DNA of 64,000 nucleotides from Smittia aterrima (taxonomy: Eukaryota; Arthropoda; Insecta; Diptera; Chironomidae), in contig CP093831.1 in assembly GCA_033063855.1 (NCBI GenBank), forward strand, positions 22,072,001 through 22,136,000, written 5' to 3'. Position 1 is the first letter of the stretch. Every line of letters starts with the position of its first letter. Of the stretch, positions 54,391-64,000 are shown piece by piece. Under the pieces are notes generated by a model, which saw only the letters and a program-made list of their open reading frames with translations, searched no databases and had not been told where the DNA came from. Position numbers and translations under genes: made by a program.

Positions 54391-55701
54391 ATGGAAATTT
54401 GTTATCAACAAGAAATTCTCGACAACATCAAACGCGAACCAGATATTGAAGTTCTTGATCAGTTCACATGTGAAGATTCTATTGTTGGGAACATCAAACA
54501 TGAACCAGAACGACATTTCGTGTTTATTATGCCAGAAGATCCAGAACCAGAAGAAATAAAGGAAATGAAAATAATTTTGAAGAAATTTGACAGAAAATGG
54601 AAGAAAAATCCTGCAAAGTTCTTCGAATCTTATTTCGTTTGTGAAAAGTGTGACAACACATTCCAGCAATCAAGTAACTTGACGGAACATTTTAAAATTA
54701 GCAAAATTACTCAAAAGTGCAATGAATGTGGTTTGAAAAGCAAATCAGAAATTATTAAAGAATGTGGTTTCTGCAAACTTAAATTTGATTGTGACAACTG
54801 CAAGAAGAATCATCAGGATCATGATCACCTCAAGGACTCAAATTGGCATTGTAGCAGATGCGATTTCAAAACTTCAAACAAGGAAATTATGAAAAAACAT
54901 TATCAGACTCACGTGAAGAAGATTTCTTGTGAAACTTGCAATCAGAGTTTCGCAATAAATCACCGTTTGAAAAATCATCAACAACAACATCGCCACGGAG
55001 TCTTCGCCGTGGAACCAGAAACAAAATTCAAATGCAGAACTTGCGATCGTTCGTATGCAACAAAAATCGGATTGTATCATCATGAGAGAGATGTTCACAG
55101 TCAAATGAAGTTCCATTGCGATATTTGTGGCAAAATGTCTAAATTAAAGAGACTTCTACAAAAACACATGAACACTCATCTCAAAATTCCTTGCCAAATT
55201 TGTCAGCACTTGATAGCTCCGCATCTTCTCAGGGAACACGTTGATCAGCATTCGTTATCTGCAAAATTCGAGTGTGATGCTTGTGAAAAAGTTTGTCTAA
55301 ACAAAAACAGTTTAAACTATCATAAGAAAAGATATCATGAGATTGATGAAGTTCAGTGCGATTTGTGTGCTAAGATATTTAAAAGCAAATTTTTGCTGAG
55401 AATTCACATGAGGAATCATTTAAAGATTTCATGCCCAATTTGCAGAAAGTCAATGAGAAAAGCTACATTGAAAAAGCACATGGAAATGCATTCAAGAAGA
55501 CAAAAGTCTTTGCTTTGTAACATTAAAGGATGTCGACAAAAGTTTGAAAATATTAAAGAACTGAACGATCACGAGGAGATTCACATCGGACTCAGAAACT
55601 ACAAATGCCCAAAATGTGATCATCAGACGACAACACTGCAAGATATGAAGAAACATATGAGAAGGATATCGCATGGAAGTTCCATGATGGAACTAAAATA
55701 A
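54391..55701 (+). CDS. C2H2 zinc-finger protein, intact (copy 5)
   Basis: Single exon, 436 residues, start MEICYQQEILDNIKREPD. It carries IKREP and IKHEP motifs and the VFIMPEDPEPE block, then the first C2HC-type finger (FVCEKCDNTFQQS...). In that finger the last zinc ligand is replaced by serine (HFKISKIT where the paralogues have HLKICKIT), so the finger is probably not functional. The rest of the array (Cys-rich segment and about ten fingers) is intact and ends with YKCPKCDHQT. The gene and its 3' flank are the inverted counterpart of copy 3 at 12822-14132. Probable nuclear DNA-binding protein. Confidence 0.9.
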   Translation: MEICYQQEILDNIKREPDIEVLDQFTCEDSIVGNIKHEPERHFVFIMPEDPEPEEIKEMKIILKKFDRKWKKNPAKFFESYFVCEKCDNTFQQSSNLTEHFKISKITQKCNECGLKSKSEIIKECGFCKLKFDCDNCKKNHQDHDHLKDSNWHCSRCDFKTSNKEIMKKHYQTHVKKISCETCNQSFAINHRLKNHQQQHRHGVFAVEPETKFKCRTCDRSYATKIGLYHHERDVHSQMKFHCDICGKMSKLKRLLQKHMNTHLKIPCQICQHLIAPHLLREHVDQHSLSAKFECDACEKVCLNKNSLNYHKKRYHEIDEVQCDLCAKIFKSKFLLRIHMRNHLKISCPICRKSMRKATLKKHMEMHSRRQKSLLCNIKGCRQKFENIKELNDHEEIHIGLRNYKCPKCDHQTTTLQDMKKHMRRISHGSSMMELK

Positions 55702-56311
55702 GATTTTAATAAAATAAATGTTCATAAGTGACGATAAGTTATGTACAAACTTTTGGAATTGATATAAATAAATTTATAATTTCAATCTAAATCAGATTTT
55801 CTCTACTGAAGATTATTCATTTCACTTGACTCAGAAATATTTTCGTTCTTTTCAGAATGTTAGTGTCGCCGTTTTAAATTACATGACAAGAGATTGTATT
55901 GGTTGATGGTGAAATAAGCAAACGCTCAACGAAGATCAGTGCAAAAATTATTTTTTTCAATCAAAAAACTATCTTAAATTTGATTAGGGTCTACAAGTAA
56001 CTTCATTTGAGTTCCAAAACATAATTTGATGGTATTTCGCCGTTTTAGTCAACAAAAAGAAATTTCTAAGGGACAAAAAGAAATTTCAAATTCAAGAAGA
56101 AGCTCAAGAAAGTTTATTTTGTTTGGTTTACATGGCGACTAAGATCTAAGTTTTCTAATAAGACAACAGAAATATCAGGTAAAGAAATATTTGAATCATT
56201 CGTGAAAAGAGATTAAATGTTGTTTAGAAAAGGATGAAAATTTATTTGAGAATCATTTTTAGTTCAGCTTTCGACCAGTTCACATCAGTTCAGAAAATAT
56301 TTACTTTCGCC
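55702..56311. other. intergenic DNA, inverted counterpart of 11830-12821
   Basis: Homologous over much of its length to the reverse complement of the gap between copies 2 and 3, but without the foldback element. CAGGTAA at 56176-56182. Confidence 0.6.
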
Positions 56312-57613
56312 ATGGAGAATAATTATCAGCAAAAAATCGTCGGCAAAATCAAACGAGAACCAGAGATTGAAGTTCTCGACCAGTTTATATGTGAAGAATC
56401 AATCGTTGGGAACATCAAACATGAACCAGAACGACATTTCGTGTTTATTATGCCAGATGATCCAGAACCAGAAGAAGAAATTAGGGAAGTGAAAATTATT
56501 TTGTGGAAATTCGACAGAAAATGGAAAAGTCCATCAAAGTTCTTTGAAACTTTTTTCGTTTGTGTCAATTGTGATTACACGACTAAGCTTTCAAAACACT
56601 TGAATAGACATTTAAAAGTTTGCACATCCCGAAAATGCAGGAAATGTGGTTTGAAAAGTAAACCAGAAAAAAATAGAAATTGTTTCTTTTGCGATCTCAA
56701 ATTTAAATGTAAGAACTGCAAGAAAAATCACGATAACGATCATCGCATGGGCACAAAATGGCAATGTCCCAAATGCGATTTTAGAACTTTAACTAAAATA
56801 AGTTTAAGAAGTCATTTTCGTATTCACGTGATGAAATTTTCTTGCGAGACTTGTAAAAAGAACTTTTCACGAAACGATTATTTGAAAAATCATCAGAAGC
56901 AACATCGCCACGGAGTTTATGTCACGGAAGCAGTTGAAAAATTTGAATGCAAAATTTGCGATTGCTCTTTTATAAATAAGAGAGGATTATATCAACACGA
57001 AAGATTTCTTCACAGTAAATTAAAGTTATTGAAGTTCCATTGCGATATTTGTGGCCACATATCTAACTCTAAAGACAGTTTACGTCCTCATCTGAACACT
57101 CATATCAAAGTTCCTTGCCCAATCTGTAAACGCATGTTAGCTCCGCATCGTCTTAAGGAACACGTTGAGGAACATTCGTCAACAGTAAAGTTTAAATGCG
57201 ACACTTGCAAGAAAGTTTATGCAAACAAGCATAATCTGGACATTCATAAAAGAATAAATCATGAGATCGATCAAGTTCAATGCGATTTGTGTTGCAAGAC
57301 ATTTCAAAACAAAATTTTAATAAGAGCGCATATAGTTCATCATATCAAGGTTCCATGTTCATTGTGCAAAAAATCGATTACTAAAAAGGAATTGAACCGT
57401 CACATGAAAGTTTCTCATCCCACAGGTCGACAAAAGTCTTTGCTTTGTGACATAATGAGGTGCCCTCAAAAGTTTGACTGCATCGAAGAACTGAAGAAAC
57501 ACAAGGAAATTCACATCGGACAGAAAAACTACAAGTGCCCAAAGTGCAAATATCGAACAAAAGAATTGCAGGATATGACACGACACATGAAAAGCCAATT
57601 TCATGAAACATAA
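56312..57613 (+). CDS. C2H2 zinc-finger protein, intact (copy 6)
   Basis: Start chosen at 56312 (MENNYQQ, context CGCCATGG); an upstream in-frame ATG at 56234 would add 26 residues shared only with copy 2 and is more likely leader. 433 residues: IKREPE and IKHEPE motifs, VFIMPDDPEPE block, first finger FVCVNCDYTTKLSKHLNRHLKVC, a shorter Cys-rich segment (CRKCG...CFFCDLKFKCKNC), then about ten C2H2 fingers, some with lengthened linkers (HSKLKLLKFHCDICG, HMKVSHPTGRQ). It shows what copy 2 has lost at its C-terminus. More diverged from the other copies than they are among themselves, so possibly different target specificity. Confidence 0.9.
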   Translation: MENNYQQKIVGKIKREPEIEVLDQFICEESIVGNIKHEPERHFVFIMPDDPEPEEEIREVKIILWKFDRKWKSPSKFFETFFVCVNCDYTTKLSKHLNRHLKVCTSRKCRKCGLKSKPEKNRNCFFCDLKFKCKNCKKNHDNDHRMGTKWQCPKCDFRTLTKISLRSHFRIHVMKFSCETCKKNFSRNDYLKNHQKQHRHGVYVTEAVEKFECKICDCSFINKRGLYQHERFLHSKLKLLKFHCDICGHISNSKDSLRPHLNTHIKVPCPICKRMLAPHRLKEHVEEHSSTVKFKCDTCKKVYANKHNLDIHKRINHEIDQVQCDLCCKTFQNKILIRAHIVHHIKVPCSLCKKSITKKELNRHMKVSHPTGRQKSLLCDIMRCPQKFDCIEELKKHKEIHIGQKNYKCPKCKYRTKELQDMTRHMKSQFHET

Positions 57614-57969
57614 AAATTATTTCTGTAAAAAATTTGAAGAAAATATAATTTTTGTACCTGAAGCAAAATGTTTATTTTTACTAACTCAGCAAAATGTTTT
57701 CGTTTTAACTTTCAGAATGTTAGTGACGGCGTTTAAAGTTTCATGACAAGAATGCAGGTATTGGTTGGTGGTGAATTAAACTCGACTAAGCTCCGCGCAA
57801 AAATTAATTGAAATAAAAAGAGTTTTTAAATTGGTTTTAGAGAACAGCAAAAGTCTTGACGATTAAGACTAAGAAAAGTTTTCTAGGACAATAGCCGATT
57901 TAGGTTGAAAAGTGATTTAAGAGTTCTTTTTATTCGATCACAATTGATGAAAGAAACTTTAAATTCGCA
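57614..57969. other. gap between zinc-finger copies 6 and 7
   Basis: Non-coding. The block TCAGAATGTTAGTG...CATGACAAGA repeats the 3' flank of copy 5 (about 55853 onward), showing that the array grew by units of gene plus 3' flank. Confidence 0.5.
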
Positions 57970-59271
57970 ATGGAAAATTGTTATCAGCAAGAAATCGTCA
58001 ACAAAATCAAACGTGAACCAGAAATTGAAGTTCACATTCAGTTCACATGTGAAGATTTAATTGTTGGGAACATCAAACATGAACCAGAACGACATTTCGT
58101 GTTTATTATGCCAGATGATCCAGAACCAGAAGAAATAAAGGAAATGAAAATAATTTTGAGGAAATTTGACAGAAAATGGAAGACAAATCCTGCAAAGTTC
58201 TTCGAATCTTATTTCGTTTGCGATTATTGTGACAACACATTCAAGCAGTTGGCACATTTGAAGAAACATTTAAAAATTTGCAAAATTACTCAAAAGTGCA
58301 ATGAATGTGGTTTGAAAAGCAAATCAGAAATTATTAAAGAATGTGGACTCTGCGATCTTAAGTTTGATTGTGACAACTGCAAGAAGAATCATCATGCTCT
58401 TGATCACCTCAAGGACTCAAATTGGCATTGTAGCAGATGTAATTTCAAAACTTCAAACAAGGAAAGCCTGAAAGAACATTATCAGATTCACGTGAAGAAA
58501 TTTTCATGTGCCACTTGCAATCAGATCTTCGCACTCAATAGACAACTGAAAAATCATCAACTGAACCATCGCCACGGAGTCTTCGCCGTGGAAACAGAAA
58601 ATAAATTTGAATGCAGTCATTGTGATGGTTCTTTTGCAACTAAAAAAGGATTGTATCATCATGAGAGAAAAGTTCATAGTCAAATGAAGTTCCATTGCGA
58701 TATTTGTGGGCAAGTATCTAAAACTAAGGGACATCTACAAAGTCACATGAACACTCATCTCAAAGTTCCTTGCCAAATTTGTCAGCACTTGATAGCTCCG
58801 CATCGTCTCAGGGAACATGTTGATCAGCATTCGTCATCAGAAAAGTTTGAATGTGACGATTGTGAGAAAGTTTTTTCAACCAAAAATCTACTAAGTGCTC
58901 ATAAGAGAAAGCATGAAATTGATCAAGTTCAGTGCGATTTGTGTGCTAAAATATTTAAGAACAAAATTTTGCTGAGAATTCACATGAGGAATCATTTAAA
59001 GATTTCATGCCCAATTTGCAGAAAGTCAATGAGTAAAGATGCTATGAAACAACACATGGAAATGCATTCAAGAAGACAAAAGTCTTTGCTTTGTAACATT
59101 AAAGGATGTCATCAAAAGTTTGAAAATATTAAAGAACTGAACGATCACAAGGAGATTCACATCGGACCCAAAAACTATAAATGCACAAAGTGCAATCATC
59201 AAACGACAACACTGCACAATATGAAAGATCACATGAGAAGGAAATCGCATGGAACTAAAATAATAAAATAA
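57970..59271 (+). CDS. C2H2 zinc-finger protein, intact (copy 7)
   Basis: Single exon, 433 residues, start MENCYQQEIVNKIKREPE. It has two IK[RH]EP motifs, the VFIMPDDPEPE block, the first C2HC finger (FVCDYCDNTFKQL), the Cys-rich segment (CGLCDLKFDCDNC), and about ten C2H2 fingers including FHCDICGQVSKTKGHLQSH and the terminal YKCTKCNHQT finger. All zinc ligands that I checked are present. It is the third plus-strand member of the right cluster and by order would correspond to frameshifted copy 1 of the left cluster. AATAAA overlaps the stop region. Confidence 0.9.
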   Translation: MENCYQQEIVNKIKREPEIEVHIQFTCEDLIVGNIKHEPERHFVFIMPDDPEPEEIKEMKIILRKFDRKWKTNPAKFFESYFVCDYCDNTFKQLAHLKKHLKICKITQKCNECGLKSKSEIIKECGLCDLKFDCDNCKKNHHALDHLKDSNWHCSRCNFKTSNKESLKEHYQIHVKKFSCATCNQIFALNRQLKNHQLNHRHGVFAVETENKFECSHCDGSFATKKGLYHHERKVHSQMKFHCDICGQVSKTKGHLQSHMNTHLKVPCQICQHLIAPHRLREHVDQHSSSEKFECDDCEKVFSTKNLLSAHKRKHEIDQVQCDLCAKIFKNKILLRIHMRNHLKISCPICRKSMSKDAMKQHMEMHSRRQKSLLCNIKGCHQKFENIKELNDHKEIHIGPKNYKCTKCNHQTTTLHNMKDHMRRKSHGTKIIK

Positions 59272-62158
59272 AACTTTGATAAAATTATGTTCATAAGGAA
59301 TCTATAGTAAAACAGTTTGAACATTCACGTGACTTCGAAGATTATCCCTAAGAAGCTCAAGCATAAGTTTCTTCAACATTTACTTGCAAATTATGTTAGA
59401 GACAGAGAGCACATTGCGAAACAAAGAAAAACACTGCTAATTAAAATAATTTGATCGTAATTGGAACCCAAACAACAATTTCTCGCTCGTGCGTTACGTG
59501 TTTCCATGGCAAGAGAAGCTTCAAGGTTGCTCGCCTACGGAATTTTATATGAAAGCAGATAGTTTCCTTCCGCCTCATACACATCATCAAATCAATACTT
59601 AATCTCATGAGATTAGAAGCACATTCAAGTTCGCTTGCAGTAAAAGTCTAATACATCAACACAGCAGAGAGCGTTCAAACACTTTAAGCATTGAGAATAG
59701 AAATTGAAGAAATATATCAAAGTGAATTTCCAATAAGCTTCTTAAGAGCAACCAAAAATTTCTTGGAACGAAACCTTTCGACGTAGTTTCATCGAGAAGT
59801 GCTTTTAAATTAGTTTGTTAATACAGAAACTTCCTTTCTCTTTTTTTATCGTTTCGCAAGAGGAAGCAATTTATTCTATCTGAGAAGTAATTTTAAAGCT
59901 TTCGCAACAAGAGTTTGTTAAAGTGAGCTCTCTCATTCTTCATTGACTGAAATAGGAAGACGAAGTGAAGTTTAGTTTGAAACATAAAGTTTAAGTAGTT
60001 TCAGTTTACTCTCTGAAGAAAACTTTCTATCGCAGTCGAAAGTGATAAAAGCAGGAAAGTTGTAAATTGTAGATAATTTCCGAAAAGTTCTTTATCAATT
60101 CTTGTTTGCTCTCTACACGTTAAGATTGTGTTAACAAGCAACTCACTCACTCATTCGAAGCCAACGCTTCGTCTTATTGTAATTTCTGGCACATGTTATC
60201 TCCTGAATACTGTAAATAAATTCCGGTTGTTAACATGCTGAAGACGATCGCTTCGGTGAGTCTGTTAGGTAATAAACTTTCTGTTAATCCCGTTTCTCGG
60301 TTCTTTCCTCGGAGATTGAAAGATACATAGGAAGACGAAAACAGCGGAAGGCACGTGAATCCTGTTTACACTCGACCTATTTCCTCGTTTGTTTCATCGA
60401 CGCAATAAACACGCTCAGTTGTTGTTGTCATTTTTTTTTCGACCTAAACACAGCATGAACCTTTTCAATCTGCTTACAGAAATATTCAGCTATTTTAGGA
60501 TTTAAATTTTCAGAGCCCACGAATTCCGTTTAAAATAGAAAGAAAATTTATCAACAATGGAATCTCTGTCTTTGATTCCTTTTGGTGTGTAACGAGTAAG
60601 GAGCTTTTAAATCTACGGTCACCCAAATTAACCTCAGTTCAGCGCATTGTCCGGAAAGGGACAAACCAACCCAAAAAAAAATGATTACGAGAAAAAAAGA
60701 GAAAACTTTCCAACCCTTGGAACTCTCCGCTATCAATCGTGCGTTACAAGTTTTCCTTCTCAAAAATAAACAATCTAATTGACAGCCCATTAGGAGGTTT
60801 TGAATAAATTGCTCTCGCTCTCGATTTTCTCGGGTGCCAAACACTCTTCATGGGGAGGATTCCAGGGAATGTATGTTAACATACGGCACTCGTAACAGTT
60901 TTTATTTTTTGTTCGTTTGAGGACTGGCAGAGAGAAAAAATGTTTTGCTACTTTTCAAGTGGAAAACAGTCGAGTCGATTTGATGAAGTCCCATTCCAAA
61001 GACCGTAAAATGAACAACGATTTCATGGAGTCGAAAAACATCTTTCTTTGGTCTATTCTCGTCTTCACGAGTCTACCTCTAAGTAAGGACAAGAAAATTA
61101 AATCGAAGAGAAGTTTGGTTTTCCGTCTTTAACTAGACGGCGCGTGACTCTGAATCCATATCATCTACGGACGTGGGTAGTTGCTCAAGATGATTCTCTC
61201 GAAAAAGTTTCTTCTTATGTTTCAATCTCAGACATGTTCTCCTCATAAACGGTAATCATTTTCATGGCTCAATGCGTTGCCTTTATTTCCATACTTATGC
61301 TTAAACATTTCCCATTAGCACTAAGAGATTTCTCTTTCAGGTCTTTGCTAACAAATGTCGTTTCCGCTGAGCGAACTTGAGCTCTTCATCGCTTATGTTG
61401 CGGAATGTATTTGCTCCATCGTGAAAACAACCTCGTCCGAAACAACAGCGTGACTGAAACCCGCTGTCCGATGCGAGATAATACTCGGACAGTTCTCTTG
61501 GTTTCTTTTATTGCAAAAAAACATTCGCCGCTGCCGCATCGCTTTTTTTACGTTTGTTCATATGCTCATGAACAATTTTATATGAAAATCCGATAAGCAG
61601 AGCAGCCAAAGTGAGCAAACAGCACACACGTTTGACTTTTGATAAGGATCGACTTGACTTGAAGGCACAAAAAATATATTTCTGAAAAATGAAATTATCT
61701 GACTGCGAAAGTTTGTCATTCGTGGGCGATGGGAAAACTCTCGTGGACGTACAACACATTGTGGCCTCTCTCTGTTGTCTCTCGTGCATGAAAAATTTAT
61801 CCCAAGGGTTTGTCTAGTCGATCCGATAGCTTTATGCGGAATTAAAAGGGATGTGGAGTCACATTAATCATTTGGCGCGTCTGTCGACACCGTAACGAGC
61901 ACAATTCGATTTTTTTCTCACCTCCAATTAGTTTCATGCCGGATTGGCTTTATTGAATTAATGATTCGAGACGAGAGAGTTTTCTCAATTAGCTTACGTC
62001 TCAATGAAGTTTGCTCCATTACCTGCATGATTAAACGTCACGTTTGCTTTCTAAGCCAAAGTTTAATTCTTCTACTTCCTCCTCAATGCGTTTTAATTAA
62101 TTCTGATATTTGATTTACAAACACAACAAATTCATTGGAGTGGCAATAAATTCACACA
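59272..62158. other. about 2.9 kb without a supported gene
   Basis: AT-rich; no exon, RNA or repeat that I can support. The open frame at 60551-60844 on the minus strand is probably chance. Confidence 0.45.
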
Positions 62159-62164
62159 TTAACA

Positions 62165-62385
62165 GTCTTTCTGTCGAAGCTCAACCGACGACGACGGAGC
62201 GCTTGGGGACGTTGCTTGAAGATTTAGAGAATGTGCCTGAAATATCGATAAAAATCGATACTTGGCGACAGGGTTTAGAGGATTACCTCGCTATGGTCTC
62301 GGAAGAGGATTGTTTCGATGTGTTTTTAATCTCTGAATATGCCGATGCGCTCGTTACATTGTCGCTCGACCCAGAAAGCCCATAA
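62165..62385 (+). CDS. candidate terminal exon, unknown acidic protein
   Basis: An open frame after an acceptor-like CACATTAACAG. It encodes about 73 mostly acidic residues (ERLGTLLEDLENVPEISI, GLEDYLAMVSEEDCFDVF) ending LSLDPESP. Helix-forming composition and balanced codons look coding, but no family is recognised and no partner exon was found upstream. It may be the 3' end of a gene with long introns. Confidence 0.3.
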
Positions 62386-64000
62386 ATCTATCATGAACAT
62401 TGATATTAAATGTTCCAGTGAAAAAAGAAGAATGAAGACAGTGTCCGCTATAAATGCAAATGCTGATGCGGTGATTTTCATTAAAAAGTCTCATCCCTCT
62501 TCTTCCTCTTGAGAGAGCGCTGACGAAAGCTTTTCATTAAGGACGCTCTACATTTATTCTCACTTCATTTCTCAGCAAGACGCCGCTTGCATAACAATGG
62601 AGTTTAAAGGATCACTGGGAAATGTCGATGGAGAGAGGAAGCTGGGGAATCTTTTTGTTTTTAGGGATTTTCCTTGATTAGAAAGTTAGTCAAGCTCAGC
62701 TGGAATCGAACAAAGATAAAGCCCTTCGCTCTCGAACTGTTCTTCCTCTTTTTGTGGCCATATCTACTTTGCCAAGAGCAAAAGGAACAATCAGATAAAC
62801 ATCGACGGGTAACATCAACAAATAGACAAGAAAATACTTCAGACATAAGCGCAAATTGATACCATTAGAGAGGGCATTTGTAAGGTCATTTACATTAAAT
62901 CTGTAAGCATTACCGTTATGGGGCGTTGTAGGGCTCTTTTTAGCCAATTAAGCTCTGCCGTTTTCACGAGGAATCAATTGACATTGAGATTCAATTGTGA
63001 GCAATTACTGAGCTGCCCTAGCCGATATGCAAAATACTTTTTTCTGTTCAATTTACGTTTTATTTAGTTGAAGCTGAAACGACTTGTGGGAGTTTGTTGA
63101 TGGCAATTTACTTTCTAGTACAACTACGTGAATGCTTTAAATTAATTCCGGAACGAAAAGCAAAAATAGCAAACCGCTGTAATTGCATGAACTTCCACTT
63201 TTGCATGTTCCTTTGCTTATTTTATTTCTTTTTGCCAGTCGCATAACAACTTGCCTCGAGTCAAATTCAATTTTCCATTTTTATGCTGATTCAGAAATAC
63301 TTTTATGGCTTTTTCTGCGAATTCAAAATTTCCTTTGTTCCGTAGCTAGGTGCGCCTCGCCGGATGAAAGCGCCCAGCCGTAAATTTGAAGTGAAATAGC
63401 TGAACTTCTTGTTTTTGTTTCGAGTTTCCGTTTACGCGTAGCTATTTCTCAGTTTCTGTTCTGATTTATTATACAAACATCAAAGAAATTAATCATGTGT
63501 GTTCGCGTCTTCATTACGACGAGGGGAGTGGTGCGGAATACTGCGAGATGAAAGTTAAATGGAATTTTTTTTTCACGTAGGAAGCAGCGAGCTTTGAGAA
63601 ATCACTAGGGACTAGCTGCCACAACAACACAAAGACACGTTTTTTATCGCGGTCGGATAATTTATGTTCATGTCCTACGAGAGTTCCTGGTCTTGCTTTT
63701 CCTTTTACTTTTGATTTAATTCCATGGAGATTTTCTTGTTTGAGTGAACTTCAAGCCACAAGTCGTTTCTCTAATCATTGACACTCAATAATTAATTCAA
63801 ACGAACGCGTTGTCATCATGAATGAAGGGATGACACCTCCGGGAAGCGTCGAGCTGCCTCTACACGAAACTTAAACTAAAGCTCCCATTGTTGTCTTCGC
63901 CACGTTGAGCAGCAATGTCATTTGTTGTGCTAATGAAGATTGATTGGGTTTTGATGCTGCATTCGTTCTTATCGTCGTTACTTTTTATCTGGCCATCAAC
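62386..64000. other. no gene seen to the window end
   Basis: AT-rich DNA with short chance open frames only. Confidence 0.45.

Noticed and set aside
54874..55116. Open frames antisense to the zinc-finger genes (also at 912, 11167, 49543 and 58504)
   Set aside because: They recur in every copy because the fingers are repeated in the sense frame; shadows of real genes.
1..64000. CRISPR arrays, ribosomal RNA genes, long retroelement coding regions
   Set aside because: No regularly spaced repeats, no rRNA-like conserved blocks, and no reverse transcriptase or transposase reading frames were seen.

Overview
The window looks like a piece of an AT-rich insect nuclear genome, most likely a nematoceran fly of chironomid type. 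The evidence is short 50-75 bp GT-AG introns, divergent insect ionotropic receptors, multidomain pacifastin-type inhibitors, an allatostatin-A receptor and an intron-containing tRNA-Tyr. No ribosomal DNA, CRISPR array or bacterial gene was seen. Species assignment is inference.

Layout. (1) 0.4-14.1 kb: three minus-strand genes of a local C2H2 zinc-finger family (one frameshifted, one truncated). Between the first and second lies a tandemly duplicated module of LC8-type dynein light chain (+), secreted DUF1091-like protein (-) and divergent ionotropic receptor (+). In the second module the LC8 copy is a pseudogene, the DUF1091-like gene has lost its last exon at a recombination joint, and the receptor has a shortened tail. 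A 217 bp foldback element with perfect 69 bp arms sits between the second and third zinc-finger genes. (2) 15.3-19.2 kb: two tandem pacifastin-type protease-inhibitor precursors with 8 and 4 inhibitor domains. (3) 19-41 kb: gene-poor, with a candidate last exon at 20.7 kb, a BTB-only protein, a degenerate tRNA-like sequence, a Lifeguard/TMBIM membrane protein, and a histone H3-like gene that best fits the centromeric variant CenH3/Cid. The H3-like gene lies between two identical, oppositely oriented tRNA-Tyr genes carried on about 340 bp inverted repeats. (4) 41.2-44.5 kb: allatostatin-A receptor in nine exons, two of them microexons of 17 and 25 nt. (5) 48.9-59.3 kb: four more zinc-finger genes, one minus and three plus. 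The pair at 54.4-57.6 kb, including its intergenic DNA, is an inverted copy of the pair at 10.8-14.1 kb. (6) 59.3-64 kb: mostly no recognisable gene; one open frame at 62.1-62.4 kb is a weak candidate exon.

The window is a mixture rather than one pathway. Conserved single genes (AstA receptor, Lifeguard, H3 variant) sit between fast-evolving local families (zinc fingers, receptor/DUF1091 modules, inhibitors). The least ordinary material is the repeated LC8/DUF1091/receptor module with its rearrangement joints, the inverted zinc-finger duplication, the candidate CenH3, and an orphan cysteine-rich reading frame at 7.1 kb. Exon joins were built by hand from splice consensus and paralogue comparison, with no transcript data.
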